Shown here: positions 45,495 to 54,679 of the stretch, one piece after another
Layout: each line of letters starts with the position of its first letter
How positions within the stretch are numbered: position 1 is the stretch's first letter
Source of the DNA: Variovorax paradoxus
GTDB taxonomy: Bacteria; Pseudomonadota; Gammaproteobacteria; Burkholderiales; Burkholderiaceae_C
NCBI RefSeq assembly: GCF_030815975.1
Contig: NZ_JAUSXL010000002.1
Location: forward strand, 3,770,501 to 3,834,500
Direction: 5' to 3'
DNA: 64,000 bases
Made by a program: the position numbers and the translations under genes
Notes under the pieces: generated by a model
The model's input: the letters and a program-made list of their open reading frames with translations, nothing else
What the model was told of the DNA's origin: nothing
Database searches by the model: none

Positions 45495-46564
45495 ACCATC
45501 GGGCCTTCCGCGCGGGCAGCCTGCATGCCCTCGCTCTCGATGCGCATCCTCGGCAGGAACTGCGGATACTCCCGCCGCATGAAGCCGATGAGCCCTTCGC
45601 GCACCTTGCAGCGCAGGTCGAACGCAAGGCTCGACGTGGCCGCGGTGCAGAGCACGCGAACCTGCATGGTTCGCTCGGTGGCATCGGTCACCTGAAGGTT
45701 GAAGAAGCGGCCGTCCCACTCGGGGGCCGCCTTCACGATGCGTTCGACCTCTTCGCGCAGCGGCCCCATTGGCATGCCGTAGTCGGCATGGACGAAGACC
45801 GAGCCGAGCAGTTGCGATGAGTGGCGCGTCCAGTTCTGGAACGGCTTCTCGATGAAGTAGCTGAGCGGCAGGATCAGGCGCCGGTCGTCCCAGATCTTCA
45901 ACACCACGAAGGTGCCCGTGATCTCCTCGACGCGGCCCCATTCGCCCTCGACCACCAGCACGTCGTCGATGCGGATCGGCTGCGCCAGCGCAATCTGCAG
46001 CCCGGCGATCAGGTTGCTGAACACCGGCTTGGCCGCCAGGCCGGCCACGATGCCGATCACGCCCGCGGAGGCCAGCAGGCTGGCGCCGACCTGGCGCGCA
46101 CCCGGAAAGGTCATGAGCATCATCGCGCCGCCGGCCACCAGCACCACCGACATGGCCGTGCGCGCGAGCACGCGCGTCTGCGTGAGCACGCGGCGCGCCT
46201 GCAGGTTGTCGGCAACGTCGGACGGATGCTGCGCGAGCACGCCGTCGGCAAAGCCGCTGATGGCCCGCACCGCGAGCCAGGTGGTCGCGGCGATCAGCAG
46301 CAGGCCGTTGAAATGCCGCACGCTGCCGAGGAAGCGCAGATCCTCGGGCGCGGCCTGGAAGATGAGCAGCAGCGCCACCAGCGGCAGCACGAGCCGCGCC
46401 GGTGCGTTGCAGTTGAGCACCATCGCGTGCAATGCAGGCGCGGGACGGGTGATCCGTTTCAGCACGACGCCGCCGATGCGGTGGATCAGCAGCGCGAGCG
46501 GAACGGCGATCAGGGCTGCGAGCCAGGTACCGAACCAGGGGTGGGCAAGGAGCTCTTGGTTCAT
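45470..46564 (-). CDS. MscS-family mechanosensitive channel
   Basis: A 364-aa small-conductance channel protein. Seen: four N-terminal membrane helices, a pore helix region ASLLASAGVIGIVAGLAAKPVFSNLIAGLQIAL with the Gly/Ala pattern of TM3, then the beta domain IRIDDVLVVEGEWGRVEEITGTFVVLKIWDDRRLILP and a C-terminal alpha/beta domain. The YbdG/YnaI-like extra helices before the pore are present. Its ATG overlaps the stop of the FUSC gene by 1 nt (TGATG), so the two are coupled. Inferred role: protection from osmotic down-shock. Confidence 0.92.
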   Translation of the reverse strand: MNQELLAHPWFGTWLAALIAVPLALLIHRIGGVVLKRITRPAPALHAMVLNCNAPARLVLPLVALLLIFQAAPEDLRFLGSVRHFNGLLLIAATTWLAVRAISGFADGVLAQHPSDVADNLQARRVLTQTRVLARTAMSVVLVAGGAMMLMTFPGARQVGASLLASAGVIGIVAGLAAKPVFSNLIAGLQIALAQPIRIDDVLVVEGEWGRVEEITGTFVVLKIWDDRRLILPLSYFIEKPFQNWTRHSSQLLGSVFVHADYGMPMGPLREEVERIVKAAPEWDGRFFNLQVTDATERTMQVRVLCTAATSSLAFDLRCKVREGLIGFMRREYPQFLPRMRIESEGMQAARAEGPMVQEAAPPH

Positions 46565-48804
46565 CAGGCAGTGGTGGGCGTTGCTTCTGTTGTCTCGTTC
46601 AGATGTTGAAGAATGCGCGCCGCGTCGTCGCGCAGCTGCGTCGAAAGTGCCGTGGCCAGGTCGAGCCGGCGCAGCAGCCAGGGGCTGATGTCGTTGTCGA
46701 ACGGGTCGGGCAGGGGAATCGGGCCCCCCACGGTGGTGGAACCGGGGCTTTCGGGCAGCGACGGGCCGGTGGTCGGTGCGCTGCCGATGGCGGCCTCGAT
46801 GCGCTGCGCGGTGCGCGCGAGCGGGCCTTCGATCTCGGCGGCCGTGAGCCGGTCGCGCCGCAGTACGAGCATCGATTTGACGGCGCTGAGCTGCGCCAGC
46901 AGCTGGTAGCTGTGCGCCTGCAGGTGTTCGAGCGGCTCCAGCGGCGGCTGCACCGCGCGCGGCTCCGACAGCGAGCGCTGCGTGGCCTGCACCAGGGCCG
47001 AGAGGCTGTCGTAGGCCTCGCGGCGCGCGAGCCGCCATTCGAGCTCGGGACTGCTGTCGACGGCCTGCAGCTGGCCCAGGCCGAGCGCCAGGCGTGCATG
47101 GCGGGCCTGCGCGGTGAGCGTGCGCGCCACCAGCGCCGGAATCTGCCCGCGCTCCCAGGAGGGCAGCACGTAGCAGAAGCCCCAGGCCAGCGCGGCGCCG
47201 ATCAGCGTGTCGGCGATGCGCTCGAACAGCGCGAAGAGGGGCGCGGCGCCCACGTTGAGCATGTGCGCCTGCACCAGGCCGAGCACGGTGGCCGCCACGG
47301 CGGTGATCAGGTAGCGCCGCACCGCGAAGCTGTGCGCGATGGCCTGCGCCACCGTGAGGATGATCAGCAGCATGAGCGGCGAAGGATGCGCCGAGAGCAG
47401 GCCCACCGCGAGCACGCTGCCCAACAGCGTGCCGGCGACGCGGCTGTTGCGCCGCTCGAGCGTCTGCGAAAGGCTCCCGCGCAGCACCACCACGATGGTC
47501 AGCAGGATCCAGTAGTCGTGCGAGCCCCAGGGCAGCGACACCGCAATGGTGTAGCCGGCCGCAATGGCCAGCGCCGCGCGAATGGCGTGGCGCAAGGGCG
47601 GCGCGTCCCAGCGCCACAGCGTGAGGAAGGGCAGCAGCGACCAGTCGGTCGGGCTCACGAACATCTGCCAGTTGGCGCGCACCACCGCAAGATTGGGCTC
47701 GGCATCGCCGCGCGCCATGGCCGACAGGCGCAGCACCTCGTCGTTGATGTGGCCGATGCGGCTGGCCAGGCCGCGTGCGAGCATGGCGGCATTCGGGCCC
47801 GGCAGGCCGTGGCTCGCTATATGGTCTTCGCCCGACAGATGAATCGACGCGAGCCGCGGCCGCCGGTCGGCCACCGCCTCGGGCTGGCGGCCCATCAGCA
47901 GCGCGTCGCCGAGCGCGGTGGTGTCGTCGGCCAGTTCTTCGAGCACGCGGCGCATTTCGATCAATGCCTCGGCATGCGCGGGATGGCTCTTGAGCGCGTC
48001 CAGGTCGAGCTCGCTTGCGAGCAGCTGGTCGCGCATTTCGAGCACGATCACCAGCATGGCGGCCAGCCGCTGCCGGCGCGGCGTGCGCGGCGATTCGAGC
48101 ACGATGTCGCGCGTGGCCTGCAGCTGGTCGGCCAGCGCGGCCTGTTCGCGCAGCAGCCGGCCCAGCAAAGGCGCGGGGGTTTCGCGGATGTCGCTGGTGT
48201 CGTCGCGCGGCGTGAACTGGCTGGCCTCGGTGCGCATCAGCGCGGCCAGCGAATACAGCACGTCCGAGACCGACTGCACGCGAAAGCGCCAATTCAGCGC
48301 ATGGTTGGCGAGCGTGGCCCAGATCACGTAGAGCCCGGCGCCAAGCCCGAAGTGCCAGGTACGCTCGAGCGCCTCGGCCATGCCGCTCGGCGCGGGCGTG
48401 GCCATCGAGAAAATCATCGAGAACATCACCGCGATGGCAATGGGAATGCCCCGCTTGCCCCAGGCCATGGCCAAAAAGGCGACGAAGGTGGCGGGCACCA
48501 GCACCAGGCCCAGGCGGATCGGCGCGGTGTGCAGCAACTGCACGAAGAAGAACAGCGGCAGCCCGATCAGCGGGGCCGGCAGCATCTGGAAGAACTTGCC
48601 GCGGCGCGGGCCGGGCAGGTCGGGCGGGGCCGTGACGATCACGCCCACCGCGGCTGCCGATGCCGCGATGGCGCCGAGCCACAGGTGCGCGCCGGCCGAG
48701 ATGACGAGCAGGCCGAGAGCGACGGTGAGGCCGCTGGCGACGTACTGGCTCAGCGCAATGCGCAGCGCAGCACGGAACCGGAGGGCGGCACCTGGCCCCT
48801 GCAT
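46564..48804 (-). CDS. FUSC-family membrane protein (YccS/AaeB-like)
   Basis: A 746-aa protein with two blocks of about five to six membrane helices (about residues 10-170 and 370-510), each followed by a cytoplasmic helical region. Seen: the second-block motif WGSHDYWILLTIVVVLRGSL, which marks the FUSC domain. FUSC proteins export aromatic acids (AaeB) or fusaric acid, but many have no known substrate. It starts on the TGATG overlap with suhB and ends on a TGATG overlap with the MscS gene, so suhB-FUSC-MscS read as one unit. No adaptor protein (AaeA) is adjacent. Confidence 0.9.
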   Translation of the reverse strand: MQGPGAALRFRAALRIALSQYVASGLTVALGLLVISAGAHLWLGAIAASAAAVGVIVTAPPDLPGPRRGKFFQMLPAPLIGLPLFFFVQLLHTAPIRLGLVLVPATFVAFLAMAWGKRGIPIAIAVMFSMIFSMATPAPSGMAEALERTWHFGLGAGLYVIWATLANHALNWRFRVQSVSDVLYSLAALMRTEASQFTPRDDTSDIRETPAPLLGRLLREQAALADQLQATRDIVLESPRTPRRQRLAAMLVIVLEMRDQLLASELDLDALKSHPAHAEALIEMRRVLEELADDTTALGDALLMGRQPEAVADRRPRLASIHLSGEDHIASHGLPGPNAAMLARGLASRIGHINDEVLRLSAMARGDAEPNLAVVRANWQMFVSPTDWSLLPFLTLWRWDAPPLRHAIRAALAIAAGYTIAVSLPWGSHDYWILLTIVVVLRGSLSQTLERRNSRVAGTLLGSVLAVGLLSAHPSPLMLLIILTVAQAIAHSFAVRRYLITAVAATVLGLVQAHMLNVGAAPLFALFERIADTLIGAALAWGFCYVLPSWERGQIPALVARTLTAQARHARLALGLGQLQAVDSSPELEWRLARREAYDSLSALVQATQRSLSEPRAVQPPLEPLEHLQAHSYQLLAQLSAVKSMLVLRRDRLTAAEIEGPLARTAQRIEAAIGSAPTTGPSLPESPGSTTVGGPIPLPDPFDNDISPWLLRRLDLATALSTQLRDDAARILQHLNETTEATPTTA

Positions 48805-49865
48805 CACTTGGCGGAAGCGTCGCCTTCGGAGGAGCCGCCGCTGGCGGGCGCGTCGCGGCGGATGCGCGTGAGCTTGCGCTGCACGGGGGCTGCCGGTGCA
48901 GCCGCGGGAGCGGGCGCCTCGCCGTCGAGCGGCGCAGCCGTCAGGTCGGTGACGGTGCTGCGGGCGTACAGGTCCACCGATTCGTCGGCACCGGGCCGCG
49001 CGGCGGCCGACACGGCGCGCACGCGGTCGCTGGCGCGCATCTTGTCGTCGATGCCCGCGAACTTGGAGTATTTGGCGAGCAGCGGCACCAGCTGGCCGTA
49101 GATGCGCGGTGCGCCGGCCAGGCATTCGCGCTGTTCCAGGAAGTCGGGCTCGCCCGTGAAGTTGCCGATCAGGCCGCCGGCCTCGGTGACCAGCAGCGAA
49201 CCCGCGGCCACGTCCCAAGGATTCAATCCGGTCTCGAAGAAGCCGTCGGTGAAGCCGGCCGCCACATAGGCCAGGTCGAGCGCCGCGGCGCCGGGGCGGC
49301 GCAGGCCCGCCATGCGGGGCATCATGTCGGCCATGATGGCCAGGTACTGCTTGAAGTTGTCGCCGCTGCGGAACGGAAAGCCCGTGGACACCAGGCACTC
49401 GCTGAGCTTGACCCGCTTGGACACGCGGATGCGGCGCTCGTTCATGTAGGCGCCGCGGCCCTTGGTGGCTGTGAACAGGTCGTTGCGGCTCGGGTCGTAG
49501 ATGACCGCCTGCTCGATCTTGCCGCGCACCGACAGCGCGATGGACACGCAGTAGACCGGGAACCCATGGATGAAGTTGGTGGTGCCGTCGAGCGGATCGA
49601 TGATCCAGACGTAGTCCGAATCCTTGGCGCCGTGCTCGGTGCCCGATTCCTCGGCCAGGATGCCGTGCCCCGGATACGCGCCAAGCAGCGTTTCGATGAT
49701 GACCTGCTCGCTGGCGTGGTCGACTTCGGTGACGAAGTCGTTGACCTGCTTTTGCGAGATGCGCACGGCCTCGACGTCGAGGGCGGCGCGGTTGATGATG
49801 GCGCCGGCGGCGCGTGCGGCCTTGACGGCCACATTGAGCATGGGATGCAGGTTGGGGGACGACAT
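48804..49865 (-). CDS. suhB: Inositol monophosphatase family protein SuhB, with C-terminal extension
   Basis: A 353-aa Mg-dependent phosphatase. Seen: [14 protein letters not shown], the acidic metal site GILAEESG, the signature [17 protein letters not shown] and the late [15 protein letters not shown]. The catalytic part ends near residue 270; the last ~80 residues are an Ala/Pro/Asp-rich tail ending with a basic [12 protein letters not shown] segment, which E. coli SuhB lacks. Known: SuhB also associates with NusA and RNA polymerase in rRNA antitermination. It is first in a coupled run with the FUSC and MscS genes and diverges from trmJ. Confidence 0.93.
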   Translation of the reverse strand: MSSPNLHPMLNVAVKAARAAGAIINRAALDVEAVRISQKQVNDFVTEVDHASEQVIIETLLGAYPGHGILAEESGTEHGAKDSDYVWIIDPLDGTTNFIHGFPVYCVSIALSVRGKIEQAVIYDPSRNDLFTATKGRGAYMNERRIRVSKRVKLSECLVSTGFPFRSGDNFKQYLAIMADMMPRMAGLRRPGAAALDLAYVAAGFTDGFFETGLNPWDVAAGSLLVTEAGGLIGNFTGEPDFLEQRECLAGAPRIYGQLVPLLAKYSKFAGIDDKMRASDRVRAVSAAARPGADESVDLYARSTVTDLTAAPLDGEAPAPAAAPAAPVQRKLTRIRRDAPASGGSSEGDASAK

Positions 49866-49985
49866 TCTGGATTGTGAGAAGAACGGTGGGGTAGGTCCCC
49901 TGAAGGCGACCCTGCGGTCCGGCGATGCGGGCGGCGAGAATCAGGCATTTTACCGGCTCCGCCCGTTTGTGTCTCCCAACCCGCC

Positions 49986-50717
49986 ATGCGCACCCGTTTC
50001 ATCCTGATCCAGACCAGCCACGCCGGCAATGTGGGCGCCGCCGCCCGCGCCATGAAAACCATGGGTTTCGACGACCTGGTACTGGTCGCGCCGCGCTGGG
50101 CCAACGTGCTGCGGCGCGAGGAAACCATCCAGCGCGCGAGCGGCGCCCTCGACGTGCTGACCAACGCCCGCATCGTCGAAACGCTCGACGAGGCGCTCGA
50201 CGGCGTGACGCATCTGTGCGCCACCGCCATGATCCCGCGCGACTTCGGCCCGCCCACGCGCACCCCGCGCGAGCACCTGGAGCCGCTCGCAAAGCAGGGC
50301 GACCAGCACGTGGCCTTCCTGTTCGGCTCCGAACGCTTCGGCATGCGCAACGAAGACGTCTACCGCTGCAACGTGGCGCTGAGCATTCCGACCGATCCGA
50401 AGTTCGGCTCGCTCAACCTCGGGGCCGCCATTCAGGTGGTGGCCTACGAATGGCGGCTTGCGCTGGGCGGCTACGAGGTGCGCGACGCCACGGCGCCCAT
50501 CGAGGCGGCCGATGCCAAGGCGGTGGCCGGCATGCTCGACCACTGGGAGCGTTCGCTGGTGGAGATCGGCTTTCTCGACCCGGCGGCACCCAAGAAGCTG
50601 ATGCCGCGGCTGCAGCAGCTGTTCAACCGCGCCCAGCCCACGCCGGAAGAAATCCACATCCTGCGCGGCATCGCCAAGGCGATGGCCGATGCGGCCCGGG
50701 CGCCCAAGAGCCACTAA
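49986..50717 (+). CDS. trmJ: tRNA (cytidine/uridine-2'-O-)-methyltransferase TrmJ
   Basis: SPOUT-class methyltransferase, 243 aa, that modifies ribose 2'-O at position 32 in the tRNA anticodon loop. Seen: FILIQTSHAGNVGAAARAMKTMGF at the start, FGSERFGMRNEDVYRCN and the knot signature FGSLNLGAAIQVVAYEWR, plus the C-terminal helical extension typical of TrmJ (LMPRLQQLFNRAQPTPEEI). It is divergent from suhB and 76 nt upstream of cysE, an order common in proteobacteria. Confidence 0.95.
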   Translation: MRTRFILIQTSHAGNVGAAARAMKTMGFDDLVLVAPRWANVLRREETIQRASGALDVLTNARIVETLDEALDGVTHLCATAMIPRDFGPPTRTPREHLEPLAKQGDQHVAFLFGSERFGMRNEDVYRCNVALSIPTDPKFGSLNLGAAIQVVAYEWRLALGGYEVRDATAPIEAADAKAVAGMLDHWERSLVEIGFLDPAAPKKLMPRLQQLFNRAQPTPEEIHILRGIAKAMADAARAPKSH

Positions 50718-50765
50718 AACCCCAACGTTCGTACGCGAAGAAGCCGGGCTTTAGACTGCCCTTCC

Positions 50766-50781
50766 TATAACGATATAACGA
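50766..50781 (+). promoter_or_regulatory. Tandem TATAACGA repeat ahead of cysE
   Basis: Two perfect head-to-tail TATAACGA octamers end 12 bases before the cysE ATG. Each contains a good -10-like TATAAC. The spacing leaves little leader, so this may be a promoter, a binding site, or both. No clear -35 was seen. Confidence 0.45.
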
Positions 50782-50793
50782 CAAAAGGCAGCG

Positions 50794-51564
50794 ATGTTCC
50801 CTCGACTGCGCGCCGACATCCGGTGCATCCTCGAACGCGACCCGGCCGCGCGTAGCGCCTGGGAAGTGATCACGGTCTACCCCGGCTTCCATGCCGTGGT
50901 GCTGCACCGCTGGGCGCACGCCTGTTGGACGCACGGCTTCAAGTGGCCGGCCCGCTTCATCGCGCACGTGGCGCGCGGGCTCACGGGCATCGAGATCCAC
51001 CCGGCCGCCAAGATCGGCGAGCGGGTGTTCTTCGACCATGCCATGGGCGTGGTGGTGGGCGAGACCGCCGAGATCGGCGACGGCTGCACCATCTACCAGG
51101 GCGTGACGCTGGGCGGCACCTCGCTCTACAAGGGCACCAAGCGGCATCCGACGCTGGGGCGCAATGTGGTGGTGAGCGCGGGGGCCAAGGTGCTGGGCGG
51201 ATTTCTCGTGGGCGACGGCGCCAAGATCGGCAGCAACGCGGTGGTCATCAAGCCGGTGCCGGCAGGAGCGACCGCGGTGGGCATTCCCGCGCGCATCATC
51301 CCGTCGAAGGCGGGCGAGAGCGCCGATGTGGCCGCGCCGCAGAAGTTCTCCGCCTACGGCATCACGCAGGACGACGACCCGCTGAGCCAGGCGATGCGCG
51401 GCCTGGTCGACAACGCCGCGAGCCAGGAGCATCAGATCGCGCTGCTGTGGCAGGCCATCGAGAAGCTGTCGTCGCAACCGGGCACCAAGGACTGCGTGCC
51501 CTGCGACGCGGCGCGCGACGAGAGCTTCGAGGCGGAGAAGCTGACGCAGCTGATCGGCAAGTGA
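50794..51564 (+). CDS. cysE: Serine O-acetyltransferase
   Basis: First enzyme of cysteine synthesis from serine, 256 aa. Seen: the short-type N-terminus [19 protein letters not shown], the HRWAHACW helix, and the left-handed beta-helix hexapeptide region with [33 protein letters not shown], where the catalytic His lies. A ~65-residue tail ends in [16 protein letters not shown] and lacks the usual C-terminal Ile that inserts into CysK, ending in GK. AAAGG lies before the ATG. It is paired with trmJ upstream. Confidence 0.95.
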   Translation: MFPRLRADIRCILERDPAARSAWEVITVYPGFHAVVLHRWAHACWTHGFKWPARFIAHVARGLTGIEIHPAAKIGERVFFDHAMGVVVGETAEIGDGCTIYQGVTLGGTSLYKGTKRHPTLGRNVVVSAGAKVLGGFLVGDGAKIGSNAVVIKPVPAGATAVGIPARIIPSKAGESADVAAPQKFSAYGITQDDDPLSQAMRGLVDNAASQEHQIALLWQAIEKLSSQPGTKDCVPCDAARDESFEAEKLTQLIGK

Positions 51565-51565
51565 C

Positions 51566-51591
51566 GTTCAGGGTGCTCTTGTTCAGGGTGC
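51566..51591. repeat. Direct repeat GTTCAGGGTGC, two copies
   Basis: Two perfect copies with 15-bp period lie immediately after the cysE stop (51566-51576 and 51581-51591). A related TTCAGGGCGC occurs in the opposite orientation near 51756-51765, so the copies may delimit the palindromic segment between them. Confidence 0.7.
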
Positions 51592-51687
51592 GTGCACAGG
51601 CCACCGGGTACTCCCCTCCGCGAATGTCCTCCGGCCTTCGGCCTCCCCCTTGATTTCGCTGCGGGGAGCACCCGATGCCCTGTGCAC
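51592..51687. repeat. Long imperfect inverted repeat downstream of cysE
   Basis: A 33-bp arm (51592-51624, starting GTGCACAGG) pairs with 51655-51687 at 28 of 33 positions around a 30-base centre. The centre itself holds the palindrome GGCCTTCGGCC. There is no coding potential. It looks like an intergenic mobile palindromic element. Confidence 0.8.
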
Positions 51688-51734
51688 CTGGGCACGCTGC
51701 CATTGATCTTGCGATCAACAACCGCTCTGAACAA

Positions 51735-51754
51735 CGCTCCCGTCGGCGGGAGCG
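51735..51754. repeat. Hairpin CGCTCCCG-TCGG-CGGGAGCG
   Basis: A perfect 8-bp stem with a tetraloop lies between the cysE and cadR stop codons. No T-run follows on either strand, so it is at best a weak terminator; it may be part of the composite repeat region. Confidence 0.6.
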
Positions 51755-51773
51755 CGCCCTGAATAACTCACCC

Positions 51774-52247
51774 TCAGGTAGAACGCTTCGCAGACGTGTT
51801 GTGCAGCGACCCATGCACATGCCCCGCGTGTTGCCCGAAGGGTTCGGTCGCGAGTGCGGCCGTGTCGAGCTCCTGCAGGATGCCGCAGTTCTGCGCTGAT
51901 TCGGGCCCGCAGCATTGCTGGCGCAGCGCCTTCAGCTGCTTTTCCAGTGTCTTGAGTTCGCGGATGCGCGCGGCCACGTGGCCGATGTGGTCGTCCAGCA
52001 GCTGGTTGACCTCGCCGCAGTCTTCTCCGGGCGCATCGCGGAACCTGAGCAGGCTGCGGATTTCGTCGAGCGTCATGTCCAGCGAGCGGCAGCGGCGGAT
52101 GAAGCCCAGGCGCTGCGCATGCTCGTCGTCGTAGATGCGGTAGTTGCCTTCGGTGCGCGCCGGCTCGGGCAGCAGCTGCTCGCGCTCGTAGTACCGGATG
52201 GTTTCGACCGGCGTGTTCGCGACCTTGGCCAGTTCTCCGATTTTCAT
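51774..52247 (-). CDS. cadR: Cd(II)/Pb(II)-responsive MerR-family regulator CadR
   Basis: A 157-aa metal-sensing activator. Seen: MKIGELAKVANTPVETIRYY (HTH), the dimerisation helix, and the metal ligands expected for CadR/PbrR: Cys77 (EDCGEV), Cys112 or 113 (QCCGPES) and Cys121 (NCGIL), with an added His pair in HVHG near the end. These Cys positions distinguish it from ZntR and CueR. It diverges from the P-type ATPase gene across a promoter with a 19-bp spacer and a dyad, which CadR would twist into an active form on binding Cd2+ or Pb2+. Confidence 0.93.
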   Translation of the reverse strand: MKIGELAKVANTPVETIRYYEREQLLPEPARTEGNYRIYDDEHAQRLGFIRRCRSLDMTLDEIRSLLRFRDAPGEDCGEVNQLLDDHIGHVAARIRELKTLEKQLKALRQQCCGPESAQNCGILQELDTAALATEPFGQHAGHVHGSLHNTSAKRST

Positions 52248-52282
52248 GATGCGGCAGGGCTGAAGTGGAGGAATTACAGCGT

Positions 52283-52313
52283 TTGACTCTACACCTGCTT
52301 CAGGGTTTCCAAT
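52283..52313 (+). promoter_or_regulatory. MerR-type cadA promoter with CadR dyad
   Basis: TTGACT (-35, 52283-52288) and TCCAAT (-10, 52308-52313) are 19 bp apart, the long spacer of MerR-controlled promoters. Between them lies the dyad ACTCTACACC-TGCTTCAGGGT (52286-52306). Transcription would start near 52320, on the cadA ATG itself. Confidence 0.8.
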
Positions 52314-52319
52314 GGCTTC

Positions 52320-54599
52320 ATGACGAACCAGAATGTCCTGAAACCGGTGGCGCCGCACCTTCATCCGCATGCGCAAGCCGCGGCCGAAACAAGCTGCTGC
52401 GGCAGCCCGGCCTGCGGATCGCCGGCGGCCTCCATCCACACTGCCGACATCCCAAAGGGCGCCTTGCTGTTCCGCATTCCGACGATGGATTGCGCGGTCG
52501 AAGAGTCCGAGATCCGGCGCGCGCTCGAACCGGTCGCGGGTGTGCGGGGACTGCGCTTTCGCCTCGGCGAACGAACGATGGCCATCACGGCCGATGAAGG
52601 CGCCTTGTCCGGCGCGCTCGATGCCATCCGCAAGGCCGGCTTCAAGCCCGAAGCGCTGAACGATTCGGCAAGCAGCCCGGCTGCCGGCGCGCAGGCTGCG
52701 GCCGCTCCCGGGAGCATCGCGGGCATGAGCACCGGCTTCGCGCGCCTCATGGCCGCGCTGGTGCTGGCCATCGCGGCCGAGGCGGTCTCCTTCCTCGCGT
52801 CTGACGGCGCCGGGTCCATGGCGGCGGAAATGGGGCTCGCGCTTGCGGCCATCGCATTGGCCGGGCTCGACACCTACAAGAAGGGTTTTGCCGCGCTGCT
52901 GCGCGGGCGCCTCAACATCAACGCCCTGATGGCCGTGGCGGTCACGGGTGCCTTCCTGATCGGGCACTGGCCCGAGGCCGCGATGGTGATGGCGCTCTAT
53001 GCGATTGCCGAGCTGATCGAGGCGCGCGCCGTCGATCGCGCCCGCAACGCCATCCAGGGCCTGCTGGCGCTGGCGCCCGAACTGGCGGAGGTCAGGCAGC
53101 CCGACGGCACCTGGAAGACGGCCAAGGCCGATGCGGTGGCACTCGATGCCGTCGTGCGCATCCGGCCCGGCGAGCGCGTGCCATTGGACGGCGTGGTGAC
53201 CGAAGGGGCGAGCGCCATCGACCAGGCACCGGTCACGGGCGAGAGCATCCCGGTCGACAAATCGGTCGGGGACCCGGTGTTCGCGGGCACCATCAACCAG
53301 ACGGCTGCGCTCGAATTCCGCGTCACCGCCGTGGCGGCCAACACCACGCTCGCCCGCATCATTCATGCGGTCGAAGAAGCGCAGGGCACGCGCGCGCCCA
53401 CGCAGCGCTTCGTCGACCGGTTCGCAGCCGTCTACACGCCCGCGGTCTTCGTGCTGGCCATTGCCGTGGCGCTGCTCACGCCCTGGCTCATGGGCTGGGG
53501 ATGGATCGAGGCCCTCTACAAGGCGCTGGTGCTGCTGGTCATTGCCTGCCCGTGCGCGCTCGTCATCTCGACGCCGGTCACGGTGGTGAGCGCGCTGGCC
53601 TCGGCCGCGCGGCGCGGCATCCTGATCAAGGGCGGCACCTACCTCGAAGAGGCGCGCAAGCTCAAGGCCGTGGCGCTCGACAAGACCGGCACCATCACCG
53701 AAGGCAAGCCGAAGCTGGTCGCATCGAGCCTGCTCGACCGCGCGGCGGATGAGAATGCGGTCTTTGCCATTGCAGCGAGCATTGCGGGCCGGTCGGACCA
53801 CCCCGTGTCGAAGGCCATTGCCGATGGCCTGAAGCGCCAGCCCCAGCCGGTCGACAACTTCAGGGCCTTGCCCGGACGCGGCGTGCAGGCCACGCACGAA
53901 GGCCGCAGCTATGTGCTTGGTAACCACCGCCTGATCGAAGAGCAGGGCCTCTGCAGTCCGGCGCTCGAAGCCCAGCTGAAGCAGCATGAAGAGGCCGGGC
54001 GCACCGTCACGCTGCTGGCTTCCGGCCGGTCCGTGCTGGCGCTGTTCGCGGTGGCCGACACCATCAAGCCTTCGTCGCAGGCGGCCATGGCCGAGCTGCG
54101 CGCGCTGGGCGTCACGCCCGTGATGCTGACCGGCGACAACGCCGCCACGGCCCGGGCGATCGGCATGCACGCGGGCATCGACGACGTGCGCGGCAACCTG
54201 CTGCCCGAGGAGAAGCTGGCTGCCATCAAGGCGCTGCAACAGCGCCATGGCATGGCCGGCATGGCGGGCGACGGCATCAACGATGCGCCGGCGCTCGCGC
54301 AGGCCGACATCGGCTTTGCGATGGGCGGCGCCGGCACCGACACGGCCATGGAAGCGGCCGACGTGGTCATCATGAACGACGACCTGCGGCGCCTGCCCGA
54401 AACCATCCGCCTGTCGCGCCGCGCGCACGCGGTGCTGTGGCAGAACATCACGCTGGCGCTCGGCATCAAGGCGGTGTTCTTCGTGCTCGCGGTGTTCGGC
54501 AGCGCCACCATGTGGATGGCCGTGTTTGCCGACATGGGTGCGAGCCTGCTGGTGGTGGCCAACGGGCTGCGGCTGATGCGCACGCCGAAGGCCGGCTGA
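52320..54599 (+). CDS. cadA: Cd/Zn/Pb-translocating P1B-type ATPase
   Basis: Metal-exporting inner-membrane ATPase, 759 aa. Seen: a His/Cys-rich leader (HLHPHAQ, SCCGSPACGSP), one N-terminal metal-binding domain with TMDCAVEE (the Cys-Glu form seen in Zn/Cd pumps), eight membrane helices, the actuator TGES in VTGESIPV, the transport site CPC (Cys410-Cys412), the phosphorylation motif DKTGT (Asp454) and GDGINDAPALAQAD. It diverges from cadR. The first in-frame ATG falls where transcription should start, so the mRNA may be leaderless; a GTG nine codons later is an alternative start. Confidence 0.95.
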   Translation: MTNQNVLKPVAPHLHPHAQAAAETSCCGSPACGSPAASIHTADIPKGALLFRIPTMDCAVEESEIRRALEPVAGVRGLRFRLGERTMAITADEGALSGALDAIRKAGFKPEALNDSASSPAAGAQAAAAPGSIAGMSTGFARLMAALVLAIAAEAVSFLASDGAGSMAAEMGLALAAIALAGLDTYKKGFAALLRGRLNINALMAVAVTGAFLIGHWPEAAMVMALYAIAELIEARAVDRARNAIQGLLALAPELAEVRQPDGTWKTAKADAVALDAVVRIRPGERVPLDGVVTEGASAIDQAPVTGESIPVDKSVGDPVFAGTINQTAALEFRVTAVAANTTLARIIHAVEEAQGTRAPTQRFVDRFAAVYTPAVFVLAIAVALLTPWLMGWGWIEALYKALVLLVIACPCALVISTPVTVVSALASAARRGILIKGGTYLEEARKLKAVALDKTGTITEGKPKLVASSLLDRAADENAVFAIAASIAGRSDHPVSKAIADGLKRQPQPVDNFRALPGRGVQATHEGRSYVLGNHRLIEEQGLCSPALEAQLKQHEEAGRTVTLLASGRSVLALFAVADTIKPSSQAAMAELRALGVTPVMLTGDNAATARAIGMHAGIDDVRGNLLPEEKLAAIKALQQRHGMAGMAGDGINDAPALAQADIGFAMGGAGTDTAMEAADVVIMNDDLRRLPETIRLSRRAHAVLWQNITLALGIKAVFFVLAVFGSATMWMAVFADMGASLLVVANGLRLMRTPKAG

Positions 54600-54679
54600 G
54601 GAATCAATGGGCCGCCCGCTGGTTCGACGCGGGCGGGGCAAACTAAGATCGAGCGATACCCGTCACCGCCGTCTCGTCC

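Noticed and set aside
51774..54641. Very long minus-strand frame across cadA that joins in frame to cadR
   Set aside because: Only the last 157 codons match a real protein (CadR). The upstream part is antisense to the ATPase, and the cadR ATG is well supported.
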